In this document: positions 54,539-63,512 of the stretch, piece by piece | Layout of the letters: each line of letters starts with the position of its first letter | Position numbering within the stretch: the first letter of the stretch is position 1 | From: Lacrimispora indolis DSM 755 | GTDB lineage: Bacteria; Bacillota; Clostridia; Lachnospirales; Lachnospiraceae | Direction: 5' to 3' | Length of the DNA: 64,000 nt | Assembly (NCBI RefSeq): GCF_000526995.1 | Contig: NZ_AZUI01000001.1 | Span: forward strand, 2,728,001-2,792,000 | Notes under the pieces: model-generated | The model's input: only the letters and a program-made list of their open reading frames with translations | Told to the model about the DNA's origin: nothing | Databases searched by the model: none | Program-made: the position numbers and the translations under genes

Positions 54539-56727
54539 AATATAAGATAGATGTAGCAAGAATCCGTGAAAATTCAATCGTATTAAACGGCTGGGTCATT
54601 GGAAAGAGCCTTCAGTCTGAAGCAGAGTTTGAGGTTTTGGACGGACAGGAAAAGCCTGTGAAATTTAAGTATGTTCCAGTACGCAGAGATGATGTGTGCC
54701 AGATATACTTTAAGAAAACGCTGGACAGGGATTTAGGGTTTGATATCCGGATCCCCTATATCCGGGAAAAGAATGAGGACAGGACCCTGGTGATCCGGTG
54801 TGACGGGAAAACTGCCAGAGTGAAGTTAAACGCCGAAATCATTGAAAGACAGAACAGCTCCGCCCATAAAAAAAGTGCAAAGCTGAAAAGTATGATGAAT
54901 GTACAGACCTTTCGGTCTGCTGTGGACTTCTGGAAGGAAAACGGCTTTAAGGCTTTTGTACTAAAATCCAGACATAAGCTTCAGGGAATTGACAGCGATT
55001 ATGATTATCCGGAATGGTATGCCCTTACGAAAACCACGGATGAGGAACTGGAAGCCCAGAGAAAGTCATTTTTTGATTATATGCCCAAAATGTCTGTGGT
55101 AATACCCGCTTATAAGACTCCGGAGCGCTATCTGGCAGCCATGCTGGACTCCCTGCTGGCCCAGACCTATGGGAACTGGGAGGTGTGCATTGCAGACGGA
55201 AGCCCAAAGGGGGAGGGCGTGGAACGGGTATTGAAGCGCTATGCCATAAAGGATGAACGGATTCGGTATGTGATCCTGGGAGAGAATAAGGGGATCGCAG
55301 GAAATACCAATGCGGCCATCGAAATGGCCAAAGGAGATTTTATCGTTCTGGCTGACCATGACGACACCTTAGCACCTGACGCTTTGTTTGAATGTGTAAG
55401 GGCGATCAATTCTGATCCGGAAATCGATGTGGTTTATACAGACGAGGACAAGCTTGACATTGACGGAGGAGAATTATTTGAACCCCATTTTAAGCCGGAT
55501 TTTAACCTTGATCTTTTAACAAGCGTCAATTATATCTGCCATTTATTTGTGGTAAACCATGAGCTGCTCATGGAGGTAGGAGGCTTTCGGGAGGAATATG
55601 ACGGCGCCCAGGATTATGATTTCATCTTCCGCTGCACGGAAAAGGCCAGAAGGATTTACCATATCCCCAAGGCCCTGTATCACTGGCGCTGCCACCAGAA
55701 TTCCACCTCTAGCAATCCGGAGAGCAAATTATATGCCTTTGAGGCAGGAGCAAGGGCCATTAAGGCCCATTATGACCGGGTGGGCACCCCGGCTCTGTCT
55801 GTGGAAAAGGGCATTGATTACGGAATTTATCATACCAGGTTTAAAATTACTGGAGAGCCATTGGTATCCATCATTATCCCCAACAAGGATCACAGCGCTG
55901 ACCTGGAATTATGTGTGCGCTCCATCATAGAGAAGTCCACCTATCAGAACCTGGAATTCATTGTTGTGGAGAACAACAGCATTGATCCGGAAACCTTTGC
56001 TTATTATGACAGGATCCAAAAGGAATTTGATTTTATCCATGTGGTTAAGTGGGAGAGGGAGTTTAATTACTCTGCCATCAATAACTTTGGTGTTACCCAT
56101 GCAAAGGGTGAATATCTTTTGTTTTTAAATAATGATACGGAAATGATCAATCCGGAAAGCATCCATGAGATGTTAGGCTTCTGCCAGAGGGAGGATGTGG
56201 GCATTGCTGGTGCCAGGCTTCTTTATTCCGATGACACCATTCAGCATGCCGGTGTGGTGGTGGGCTTCGGCGGCATTGCCGGGCACACCTTTATCGGACT
56301 TCACAAGGCGGAAAGCAGCTATTTTAACCAGGCTATGTGCGCCCGTGATTACAGCGCCGTAACGGCTGCCTGTATGATGAGCAAAAGGTCTCTGTTTGAG
56401 AAAGCAGGAGGTTTTTCCGAGGACCTTGCTGTTGCCTTTAACGATATTGATTACTGCATGAAGATTCGCGCCTTAAGGAAACTGGTGGTTTATGCCCCTT
56501 ATGCCTTGTTTTATCATTATGAGTCAAAATCAAGAGGGCTTGAGGACACGCCGGAGAAGGTAGAACGTTTTAACCAGGAGATCAAAAAGTTTTCTCAGAA
56601 ATGGCCGGATATCCTAAAGGATGGGGATCCTTATTACAACCCTAACTTAACCCTGCGCAAATCCAATTTTGCCCTGCGGGACCTGCGGAAGGAAAAAATT
56701 GGGGAACCCTATAAGCTTGAGGTGTGA
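54535..56727 (+). CDS. double-domain GT2 glycosyltransferase
   Basis: 730 residues. An N-terminal region of about 175 residues (IDVARIRENSIVLNGWVIGK, beta-rich) is followed by two GT-A domains. The first opens MSVVIPAYKTPERYLAAML at about 185 and carries LADHDDTLAPDAL and DYDFIFRCTEKA. The second opens SIIIPNKDHSADLELCV at about 445 and carries LLFLNNDTEMI, VTAACMMSKR and FNDIDYCMKIR. Two active domains in one chain often build alternating polymers such as rhamnan-like wall polysaccharides. ATG overlaps the previous stop (ATGA). The sugars are not readable. Confidence 0.87.
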   Translation: MKYKIDVARIRENSIVLNGWVIGKSLQSEAEFEVLDGQEKPVKFKYVPVRRDDVCQIYFKKTLDRDLGFDIRIPYIREKNEDRTLVIRCDGKTARVKLNAEIIERQNSSAHKKSAKLKSMMNVQTFRSAVDFWKENGFKAFVLKSRHKLQGIDSDYDYPEWYALTKTTDEELEAQRKSFFDYMPKMSVVIPAYKTPERYLAAMLDSLLAQTYGNWEVCIADGSPKGEGVERVLKRYAIKDERIRYVILGENKGIAGNTNAAIEMAKGDFIVLADHDDTLAPDALFECVRAINSDPEIDVVYTDEDKLDIDGGELFEPHFKPDFNLDLLTSVNYICHLFVVNHELLMEVGGFREEYDGAQDYDFIFRCTEKARRIYHIPKALYHWRCHQNSTSSNPESKLYAFEAGARAIKAHYDRVGTPALSVEKGIDYGIYHTRFKITGEPLVSIIIPNKDHSADLELCVRSIIEKSTYQNLEFIVVENNSIDPETFAYYDRIQKEFDFIHVVKWEREFNYSAINNFGVTHAKGEYLLFLNNDTEMINPESIHEMLGFCQREDVGIAGARLLYSDDTIQHAGVVVGFGGIAGHTFIGLHKAESSYFNQAMCARDYSAVTAACMMSKRSLFEKAGGFSEDLAVAFNDIDYCMKIRALRKLVVYAPYALFYHYESKSRGLEDTPEKVERFNQEIKKFSQKWPDILKDGDPYYNPNLTLRKSNFALRDLRKEKIGEPYKLEV

Positions 56728-56728
56728 G

Positions 56729-57718
56729 ATGGAGAAAAAAGTAACGGTTGTTATTCCTAATTATAATGGATTAAAATTTATGGAACCCTGTTTTAAGGCC
56801 CTGGAAGCTCAGAGTGATAAGAACTTTGAGCTTCTTGTGGTGGATAACGGTTCCACAGACGGAAGCGTGGAATGGCTGAAGGAGAAAAACATCTCCTCCA
56901 TTTTCCTGGAGGAAAATACGGGTTTTTCCGGGGCTGTGAACGTGGGAATCCGCCATACCAAAACACCTTATGTCATTTTGTTAAACAATGATACGGAGCC
57001 GGAGCCTGATTATGTGAAGGAGCTGGTACATGCCATGGACCGGTCACCGAACATATTTTCCGTCAGCAGCAAGATGATTCAGCTTTACCATAAAGAGCTT
57101 ATGGATGATGCCGGAGATATGTACAGCATATTGGGCTGGGTCTATCAAAGGGGCGTGGGACAGAGCAGCAAGGGCTATCAAAAGGTCCGCAGCGTGTTTT
57201 CGGCCTGCGCAGGAGCCGCCATTTACAGGCGGAAAGCGTTTGAGGAAATAGGCGGATTTGACGAAGCTCATTTCGCTTATCTGGAAGATACTGATGTGGG
57301 ATACCGGGCAAAGATCCATGGATATATAAACCTCTATTGTCCAACAGCTGTGGTCTATCATGTGGGCAGCGGAACCAGCGGATCCAAGTATAATTCCTTT
57401 AAGGTCCGTCTGGCTGCCAGGAACATTATTTATTTAAATTATAAGAATATGCCGGTTTTGCAGCTTTTGGTGAATCTGCTTCCTATCTTAGCGGGAATCT
57501 GTGTGAAATACATGTTTTTCCGGAAGATCGGTTTTGCCTCCGACTATGTGGAGGGGCTGAAAGAGGGCTTAAGGACGGCAAAAAACACTAAGAAGGTGCG
57601 GTTTCGGATGGAGCACCTTGGAAATTACTTTCGGATCGAAGGCGAGCTGATTTTTGGCACCTTCCTCTATATATGGGAATTTTTACGAAGAAAGTTAAAA
57701 ATTTTCAGGTCTTTTTAA
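56729..57718 (+). CDS. GT2-family glycosyltransferase
   Basis: 329 residues from ATG 56729; an earlier open frame (56669) lies inside the preceding gene and lacks a ribosome site. KVTVVIPNYNGLKFMEPCFKA, VDNGSTDGSVEWL, LEENTGFSGAVNVG, LLNNDTEPEPDY and FAYLEDTDVGYRAK are the standard inverting-GT2 set. The C-terminus is hydrophobic and basic (LLVNLLPILAGI), suggesting membrane contact. It is the last gene of this glycan operon. The phosphoglycosyltransferase that could start the chain follows 98 bp later. Confidence 0.87.
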   Translation: MEKKVTVVIPNYNGLKFMEPCFKALEAQSDKNFELLVVDNGSTDGSVEWLKEKNISSIFLEENTGFSGAVNVGIRHTKTPYVILLNNDTEPEPDYVKELVHAMDRSPNIFSVSSKMIQLYHKELMDDAGDMYSILGWVYQRGVGQSSKGYQKVRSVFSACAGAAIYRRKAFEEIGGFDEAHFAYLEDTDVGYRAKIHGYINLYCPTAVVYHVGSGTSGSKYNSFKVRLAARNIIYLNYKNMPVLQLLVNLLPILAGICVKYMFFRKIGFASDYVEGLKEGLRTAKNTKKVRFRMEHLGNYFRIEGELIFGTFLYIWEFLRRKLKIFRSF

Positions 57719-57816
57719 GAATATTTTAATGGCATCATATTGACATATCATGTATAATATACGGGAATTATGGTGGAGAAGTATGGTGCGATGCACGAAT
57801 GGAAGGTTTTGCTGCT
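57719..57816 (+). promoter_or_regulatory. intergenic gap with candidate promoter
   Basis: TTGACA (57740-57745) and TATAAT (57753-57758) are both consensus but only seven bases apart, so they cannot be one promoter. TATAAT, some 60 bases before the next start, may work with a weak -35 near 57730. No terminator hairpin is seen after the upstream gene. Confidence 0.35.
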
Positions 57817-59235
57817 ATGATTAAGGATAATCAGAAAAAATTAAACGGGTTTCACGTAGTGCTGGATGGACTGGTCATTGTTACGTCTTATGTATTGGCA
57901 TGGCTGCTTCTTTTGCTGGGAAACCGGTTGTTCAGCCCTTATAAGCAGGTTTTGGGACCGCAGTACTATTTTGCGGCGCTTCTTATCATATTGCCCACCT
58001 ATTTACTGCTTTACGGCATCTTCCATTTGTATGCGCCGAAAAGAGTCCAGGAGAGGCGGTATGAGTTTGCCAATATCTGCAAGGCCAATCTTTTGGGAGT
58101 TCTGCTTTTTTCCCTGGCCTTATTTCTGGCAAAGAAGAATCCCTATTTCCGTGAGTTTTCCACCAGGATGGTATTTTATTTCTGCGCCGTCAACATTGTT
58201 CTGGAAACCGTTGTGCGGAATCTGCTCCGTTCCATGCTCCGCTCCATGCGTTCCAAGGGCTACAATCAGAAGCACATCCTTCTGATCGGTTACAGCCGTG
58301 CGGCAGAAGGTTTTATAGACAGGGTCCGGGTGAATCCTGAATGGGGCTATCAGGTCAAGGGGATCCTTGATGACACAAAGGAATGGGGATCAGGATACAG
58401 GGGGATCAATGTCATTGGCAAGGTTCATGACTTAGATGAGATCCTTGCATTAAATTCTCTTGATGAAATCGCCATTACCTTAAGTATCAGCGAATATGCG
58501 AATTTGGAAGAAATCGTAGCTTCCTGTGAAAAATCAGGCGTCCATACCAAGTTTATACCGGATTATAATAACATGATTCCAACAAGGCCCTTTATTGAGG
58601 ACTTACAGGGCCTGCCGGTAGTCAACATCCGCCGGGTGCCTCTTACGGATACTGTGAATGCCCTGGTAAAACGGATGGTGGACATTTTTGGAGCCTCGGT
58701 TGCTCTGATTTTATTTTCCCCTGTCATGCTGGTCACAGCGGTTCTCATTAAGCTCACTGCTCCGGGGCCGCTTATTTACAAGCAGGAGAGGGTTGGCCTT
58801 CACAACAGGTCGTTTCATATGTATAAATTCCGTTCCATGGTGGTGCAGGCGCCATCCGAAGAAAAAATAAAATGGACGACTCCTCACGATTCCCGTGTGA
58901 CACCAGTGGGACGTTTTATCCGGAAGACGAGCATTGATGAAATGCCCCAGTTTTTCAATGTCCTTCGGGGAGATATGAGTCTGGTGGGGCCAAGGCCGGA
59001 ACGGCCTCTCTTTGTTGAAAAATTTAAAGAGGAGATCCCCCGTTATATGATCAAGCACCAGGTGCGTCCCGGAATCACCGGCTGGGCCCAGGTGAACGGA
59101 TACCGGGGCGATACTTCCATTACAAAAAGGATCGAGCACGATTTGTATTACATCGAAAACTGGACCCTGGGATTTGATTTTAAGATCTTATTCCTTACCA
59201 TATTCAAAGGGTTTATCAATAAAAATGCGTACTGA
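57817..59235 (+). CDS. polyprenyl glycosylphosphotransferase (WcaJ-like, glucose-type)
   Basis: 472 residues from ATG 57817 (GGAAGG ten bases upstream; an ATG 18 bases earlier is an alternative). Four N-terminal helices, a cytosolic fold (HILLIGYSRAAEGFIDRV), a re-entrant helix (KRMVDIFGASVALILFSP), and the catalytic domain with KLTAPGPLIYKQERVG, MYKFRSMVVQAP, SRVTPVGRFIRKTSIDEMPQ, GDMSLVGPRPERPLFVEKF and PGITGWAQVNGYRGDT. The last string is typical of undecaprenyl-phosphate glucose phosphotransferases. It would start the glycan built by the operon just upstream. It is the third such enzyme in the window. Confidence 0.9.
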   Translation: MIKDNQKKLNGFHVVLDGLVIVTSYVLAWLLLLLGNRLFSPYKQVLGPQYYFAALLIILPTYLLLYGIFHLYAPKRVQERRYEFANICKANLLGVLLFSLALFLAKKNPYFREFSTRMVFYFCAVNIVLETVVRNLLRSMLRSMRSKGYNQKHILLIGYSRAAEGFIDRVRVNPEWGYQVKGILDDTKEWGSGYRGINVIGKVHDLDEILALNSLDEIAITLSISEYANLEEIVASCEKSGVHTKFIPDYNNMIPTRPFIEDLQGLPVVNIRRVPLTDTVNALVKRMVDIFGASVALILFSPVMLVTAVLIKLTAPGPLIYKQERVGLHNRSFHMYKFRSMVVQAPSEEKIKWTTPHDSRVTPVGRFIRKTSIDEMPQFFNVLRGDMSLVGPRPERPLFVEKFKEEIPRYMIKHQVRPGITGWAQVNGYRGDTSITKRIEHDLYYIENWTLGFDFKILFLTIFKGFINKNAY

Positions 59236-59271
59236 TATTGGATACGACATAGTTAGGATGAGGTTAAATAA

Positions 59272-61521
59272 ATGAGAAATGAATTTGACGATGAAGTAAG
59301 CCGCGAGGATATTAGAAAAGGAAAGCGCGGTTTCGATTCAAAACCAGATCCGTCTGACGAAGATTACTACCTGGATGATGATTACGAGGATTATCAGGAA
59401 AGAAAATACAGCAGAACAAATCAGGCGGAAGTCCGGAATGATTTCACCAAAAAGGCTGGTGATACGGCCGGAAGGCAAAGCAGGACCGGGGAAAGGGCCA
59501 GGAGTGCCGAACGACCCAATACTGCATCCGGAACCGGCCAGACAGCTTTTAAGGGTCAAACCTCATCGGGAGCCGGTCCAAGTAAAAGTCAGGGAACAGC
59601 GGGAAACCGTGCTGGCTCTGGAAACAGTCAGGGAACAGCGGGTAGCCGCACTGCGTCAGGAAACAGCCAGGGAACAGCGGGTAGCCGCACTGCGTCAGGA
59701 AACAGTCAGGGAGCAGCAGGAAACCGCGGTGCTTCAGGAAATAGCCAGGGAATGGCCGGAGGCCGGACTGATTCAGGAAGCGGCCAGGGAGCAGCAGGAA
59801 ACCGTACTGCATCAGGAAATGTACGGGAGGGAGCCGTGAGCAGGTCCGCTTCAGGGAGTGCCAGGGAAGCAGCAGTAAGCCGGTCCATCTCCATAAACGG
59901 CCAGGGCCCGTCAAAAGGCCAGATTGTCATAGGGGACGGAGTTGCCAAGCAGCAGCAGAGAGTGCCGGGACAGGAGAAGAGTGTGGCCGCCAGCCGGTCT
60001 GCAGCCCAGGCTGAAAAGAAGAAAAAAATTCGCCGCATCATTGTGATGGCGGTCCTGGAAATCTTTACTCTGGCAGGCATTTTCGCCTATGCTTACGTTG
60101 CCAGACTCATGGGATCCATTCAAAGACCGGATGATTTTAATGAGAAACAGGTGCGCAATGAGATCATGTCTCCGGAACAGAAGAAGCATATGACAGGTTA
60201 CCGTACCATTGCCATATTCGGCGTTGACAGCCGGGATGGCAATGTAAACAAGGGAACCAATGCCGATGTTATCATGGTCTGCAATATTAACAGAGATACT
60301 GGAGAAATCAGGCTGGTATCCGTGTTCCGTGATACATATTTAAATACGGGAGAGGGAAATGCCTATAATAAAATAAACTCTGCCTATGCCACCGGAGGAG
60401 CAGCTCAGGCTTTGGCTGCCTTAAATAAGAATCTGGATCTGGATATCAGCGAATACGTTACCTTTAACTGGAAATCGGTTGCTGACGGGATCAATATGCT
60501 GGACGGGGTGGACATTGAAATTACCAAAGCGGAATTCCGTTATATCAACTCCTTTATCACGGAAACTGTGGAGAAAACAGGAGTGCCGTCAGTCCATTTA
60601 AAATCTGCGGGAATGAATCACCTGGACGGGGTGCAGGCTGTAGCCTATGCCAGACTGAGAAAAATGGATACCGACTATGCAAGAACAGAACGTCAGCGTC
60701 TTGTGATTCAAAAAACCTTTGAAAAGGCAAAAAAGGCAGACTTAGGGCTGCTTAACAGAATCTTATTGATGGAGGTGGATCAGATCGGATCAAACCTTAC
60801 CTTTAGCGACTTTACGGAGCTGCTGTTGGATATAGGCAAATATCATATCGGCAAAACAGGAGGTTTTCCCTTTACCCGCGGTGATATGACCGTAGGAAAA
60901 AGAGGGGACTGCGTCATCCCTCAGACTCTGGAATCAAATGTTTCTGAGCTTCACAGTCTTCTTTTTGATAAGGAAAACTATGAGCCATCAGATATGGTCA
61001 AGAAAATAAGCGCTAAAATAGCCGCCGATTCCGGCATGTATAAACAGGGATCCGGCAAGGGCAACTCTTCTAAGGACGATGAAGATGATTCAAAGAAGAC
61101 CACAGAAGCCACAAAGCCTGAGAAGACCACCGGGGCAGAGGAATCCTCCTCCCAGGACGGGTCTACTGGAGCTACAGATGAAAACGGAAAACCTGTAAAG
61201 CCTACGGATTCCTCAGATGGCAGTACAGGAGAGACAAAGGAAACCAAACCAGGAGAGACAAGACCTTCAGAATCAACTACCGGAGCAACGAAGCCGGGAG
61301 AAACAAAGCCTTCTCCGACAACCAGTGCGCCGGAGACAACTACAGACTCTCATGGGCCCGGAACCGGCCAGACAACGGCAGCAGAAGAGACAACGGCGCC
61401 TCAGACCACCTCGGCAGGGCCAGGCGGTCCGGGAGAGACGACGTCCTCCCAGCCTTCTAATGAAGCCACCAATCCGGCTTCAGAGGTTCCTGTGGTTTCT
61501 GCACCGCCCACCGGCAATTAA
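59272..61521 (+). CDS. LytR-CpsA-Psr (LCP) glycopolymer ligase with long repeat-rich tails
   Basis: 749 residues, about twice the usual length. A cytosolic N-terminus of 250 residues begins acidic (DDDYEDYQERKY) and then runs through tandem 13-residue repeats (NSQGTAGSRTASG-like, about 105-185). A basic stretch (EKKKKIRR) precedes the single membrane helix (about 256-278). The LCP domain (about 310-520) has FGVDSRDGNVNKGTNADVI, SVFRDTYLNTG, GGAAQALAALN and RLRKMDTDYARTERQR, with the Arg/Asp residues that hold polyprenyl pyrophosphate. The C-terminal 190 residues are Thr/Pro/Glu/Gly-rich, probably wall-spanning. LCP proteins move undecaprenyl-linked polymers to peptidoglycan. It follows the phosphoglycosyltransferase by 36 bases and probably anchors the product of that pathway. 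Confidence 0.92.
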   Translation: MRNEFDDEVSREDIRKGKRGFDSKPDPSDEDYYLDDDYEDYQERKYSRTNQAEVRNDFTKKAGDTAGRQSRTGERARSAERPNTASGTGQTAFKGQTSSGAGPSKSQGTAGNRAGSGNSQGTAGSRTASGNSQGTAGSRTASGNSQGAAGNRGASGNSQGMAGGRTDSGSGQGAAGNRTASGNVREGAVSRSASGSAREAAVSRSISINGQGPSKGQIVIGDGVAKQQQRVPGQEKSVAASRSAAQAEKKKKIRRIIVMAVLEIFTLAGIFAYAYVARLMGSIQRPDDFNEKQVRNEIMSPEQKKHMTGYRTIAIFGVDSRDGNVNKGTNADVIMVCNINRDTGEIRLVSVFRDTYLNTGEGNAYNKINSAYATGGAAQALAALNKNLDLDISEYVTFNWKSVADGINMLDGVDIEITKAEFRYINSFITETVEKTGVPSVHLKSAGMNHLDGVQAVAYARLRKMDTDYARTERQRLVIQKTFEKAKKADLGLLNRILLMEVDQIGSNLTFSDFTELLLDIGKYHIGKTGGFPFTRGDMTVGKRGDCVIPQTLESNVSELHSLLFDKENYEPSDMVKKISAKIAADSGMYKQGSGKGNSSKDDEDDSKKTTEATKPEKTTGAEESSSQDGSTGATDENGKPVKPTDSSDGSTGETKETKPGETRPSESTTGATKPGETKPSPTTSAPETTTDSHGPGTGQTTAAEETTAPQTTSAGPGGPGETTSSQPSNEATNPASEVPVVSAPPTGN
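59584..59826 (+). repeat. in-frame tandem 39-bp repeats in the LCP gene
   Basis: About six copies of a 39-base unit (ACTGCGTCAGGAAACAGCCA... in varied form) encode the 13-residue Gly/Ser/Ala/Gln repeats of the cytosolic tail. Copies two and three are nearly identical, so copy number is likely to vary between strains without breaking the frame. Confidence 0.75.
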
Positions 61522-61542
61522 TTGAATAAATGATAAAGAAAT

Positions 61543-61598
61543 ACCCCGCAGACAGGGCCCTGATGATAAAAAAGGCGGCTGATGCGGGGATTTTTTTC
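61543..61598 (+). terminator. rho-independent terminator of the LCP gene
   Basis: CCCCGCA (61544-61550) pairs with TGCGGGG (61583-61589), with GC-rich inner sequence, followed by ATTTTTTTC. Confidence 0.8.
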
Positions 61599-61644
61599 TT
61601 TTCACATATTCAATATAATTTTATCACAAAATGGTCACATTTCA

Positions 61645-61665
61645 TTGATAAACTCAGATTATCAA
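61645..61665. promoter_or_regulatory. inverted repeat upstream of the HtrA gene
   Basis: TTGATAA-ACTCAGA-TTATCAA, perfect 7-bp arms, 38 bases before the ATG. TTGATA could also serve as a -35, but no good -10 follows at 17 bases. Probably an operator or an mRNA hairpin. Confidence 0.45.
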
Positions 61666-61702
61666 AAGAGATAAAAAGTATACATGAAAGGAGATAGATC
61701 TT

Positions 61703-63172
61703 ATGTATGACGAATATGATAACAAAGATACAGGCCGTGTGAATCCTGAAGAGCATAAAGAAGAAGCAGTTACCACAAATTTTATTATGAGGGATCCGGA
61801 TCCGGAAAAACCCAGCTCCCAGGATTCTGAAAGCGGCAATCAGATCCAGGACCGCAGTTCCTATAGCGCACAGCAGAGTATTCCTCATTACCAGGAGTAC
61901 CAGTATCACAGGGCAGCAGAACAAAATGTGTACCAGGAAGAAGGGAAGCCAAGGAAGAAAGGCAGCTTTGCAAAGAAGGCGGCCGGCATTGTAGGAGGCG
62001 CTCTTGTCTTTGGTGTGGTTGCCGGAAGCACCATGGTGGGAATTAACTGGGCGGCCGGAGCTTACGGAAATAAAAATTCCGTAGAAATCAGCCAGGTGGA
62101 AACCATTCCATCTACTACTGATCCGGCAGGAGTCCAGGCTGCCAATACCTCCAGTATTACCGCTGCCAACGATGTTTCCACCATTGTTGACAAAGCCATG
62201 CCATCGGTAGTTGCCATTACCAGCAAGGTGATTTATGAAAGCCAGACCTGGTTCGGCCCTATGCAGAGGGAAGGGGTAGGCAGCGGCTCCGGCATCATTG
62301 TAGGAAAAAACGATGATGAACTGCTGATCGTCACCAATAACCATGTGGTGCAGGGCGCGGAGGAATTAAAGGTCACCTTTATTGATGAAGAGGCCGTAGA
62401 TGCTTCCATTAAGGGAACGGATGCGGACAGTGACTTAGCAGTGATTGCAGTTCCTTTAAATGGCATATCTTCCGACACATTATCAAAGATTGCCATTGCT
62501 TCCCTTGGAAATTCCGATAGCCTGAAGGTAGGTCAGGGAGTTGTTGCCATAGGAAATGCTCTTGGTTATGGACAGTCCGTTACCGTTGGTTATGTCAGCG
62601 CTCTTGACCGGTCCGTACAGACTGAGGATGGCACAAGCCGCGATCTTCTCCAGACTGATGCTGCTATTAACCCCGGCAACAGCGGCGGCGCTCTGTTAAA
62701 TATGCGGGGCGAGGTGATCGGCATCAATTCAGCCAAATATTCTTCTACAGAAGTAGAAGGTATGGGCTATGCCATTCCTATTTCCAAGGCCCAGGATATC
62801 ATTGACACCCTGATGACCAGAAAGACCAGAACCCAGGTGGCCGATGAAAACCAGGGATATTTAGGAATCCAGTGCAAGAATATTGATGGGACCACAAGCC
62901 AGCAGCTTGGTATGCCTCAGGGCGTGTTTATCTATAAGATCGTAGAAGGCGGAGCAGCTTCCAAGTCTGAACTGCGGGAAAAGGATATCATTACCAAGTT
63001 TGACGGCCAGGGCATTAAGACTTATGACGACCTGACCAACATGCTTAAATATTACGAAGGAGGAACCACCGTGACTCTTACTGTCCAGTCTCTTGAAAAC
63101 GGGCAGTATGTGGAGAGAAATGTAGATATTACCCTTGGCAAAAGACCGTCTGAGGTTCCGCAGCAGGGTTAA
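61703..63172 (+). CDS. htrA: HtrA/DegP-family membrane-anchored serine protease
   Basis: 489 residues. An acidic cytosolic N-terminus of about 85 residues precedes one membrane helix (about 92-117). The trypsin-like domain has His214 (TNNHVVQGAE), Asp244 (DSDLAVIAV) and Ser327 (AINPGNSGGALL). One PDZ domain at about 385-470 includes GYLGIQCKNI, GVFIYKIVEGGAA and ITKFDGQGIKTYDDL. AAAGGAGA precedes the start by eight bases. HtrA proteins remove misfolded exported proteins, which fits a region rich in secreted repeat proteins. It has its own terminator; the LCP terminator upstream separates the two transcripts. Confidence 0.95.
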   Translation: MYDEYDNKDTGRVNPEEHKEEAVTTNFIMRDPDPEKPSSQDSESGNQIQDRSSYSAQQSIPHYQEYQYHRAAEQNVYQEEGKPRKKGSFAKKAAGIVGGALVFGVVAGSTMVGINWAAGAYGNKNSVEISQVETIPSTTDPAGVQAANTSSITAANDVSTIVDKAMPSVVAITSKVIYESQTWFGPMQREGVGSGSGIIVGKNDDELLIVTNNHVVQGAEELKVTFIDEEAVDASIKGTDADSDLAVIAVPLNGISSDTLSKIAIASLGNSDSLKVGQGVVAIGNALGYGQSVTVGYVSALDRSVQTEDGTSRDLLQTDAAINPGNSGGALLNMRGEVIGINSAKYSSTEVEGMGYAIPISKAQDIIDTLMTRKTRTQVADENQGYLGIQCKNIDGTTSQQLGMPQGVFIYKIVEGGAASKSELREKDIITKFDGQGIKTYDDLTNMLKYYEGGTTVTLTVQSLENGQYVERNVDITLGKRPSEVPQQG

Positions 63173-63174
63173 GA

Positions 63175-63220
63175 AAAAGGTCTCTTTAGGCTCCTCATCG
63201 AGCCTGGAGAGGCCTTTTTT
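63175..63220 (+). terminator. rho-independent terminator of htrA
   Basis: AAAAGGTCTCTTTAGGCTC pairs with GAGCCTGGAGAGGCCTTTT, ending in a T run immediately after the stop. Confidence 0.92.
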
Positions 63221-63278
63221 AAAGGGGGAGCAGCAGTTGTGGTCTAGATAGGAAGATGATTGTTTTTTGAAAAAGCTC

Positions 63279-63330
63279 TTGACAAACAGAAATGATCCAG
63301 GTATTGTAATATGGGTTAGTGTAAGCTAAC
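63279..63330 (+). promoter_or_regulatory. candidate promoter and inverted repeat before the AraC-type gene
   Basis: TTGACA (63279-63284) with TATTGT (63302-63307) at a 17-base spacing. GTTAG-TGTAAG-CTAAC (63315-63330), a 5-bp inverted repeat, lies just downstream of the -10. The start codon is some 180 bases further on, leaving an untranslated leader in which I see no known motif. Confidence 0.45.
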
Positions 63331-63512
63331 TCCATGTTTTGATCAGTTGGCTCTGTTTTGCCCATAGAGCACAGAATGTGAGGAAGGCTGAACCATGATG
63401 CCATTTGTACTTGCGGGCATGAACAGGAAATATATCATTGAAAAAGTTAGCAGTTTTTCATAATCCGTATTTATGGTAGACAGAAAACAAAATGGAAGGT
63501 AATAATTAAGCA

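Noticed and set aside
57740..57758. promoter formed by TTGACA and TATAAT
   Set aside because: The spacing is seven bases, too short for a sigma-A promoter.
61217..61525. 102-residue Arg/Gln-rich frame
   Set aside because: Shadow of the Thr/Pro/Glu-rich tail of the LCP protein.
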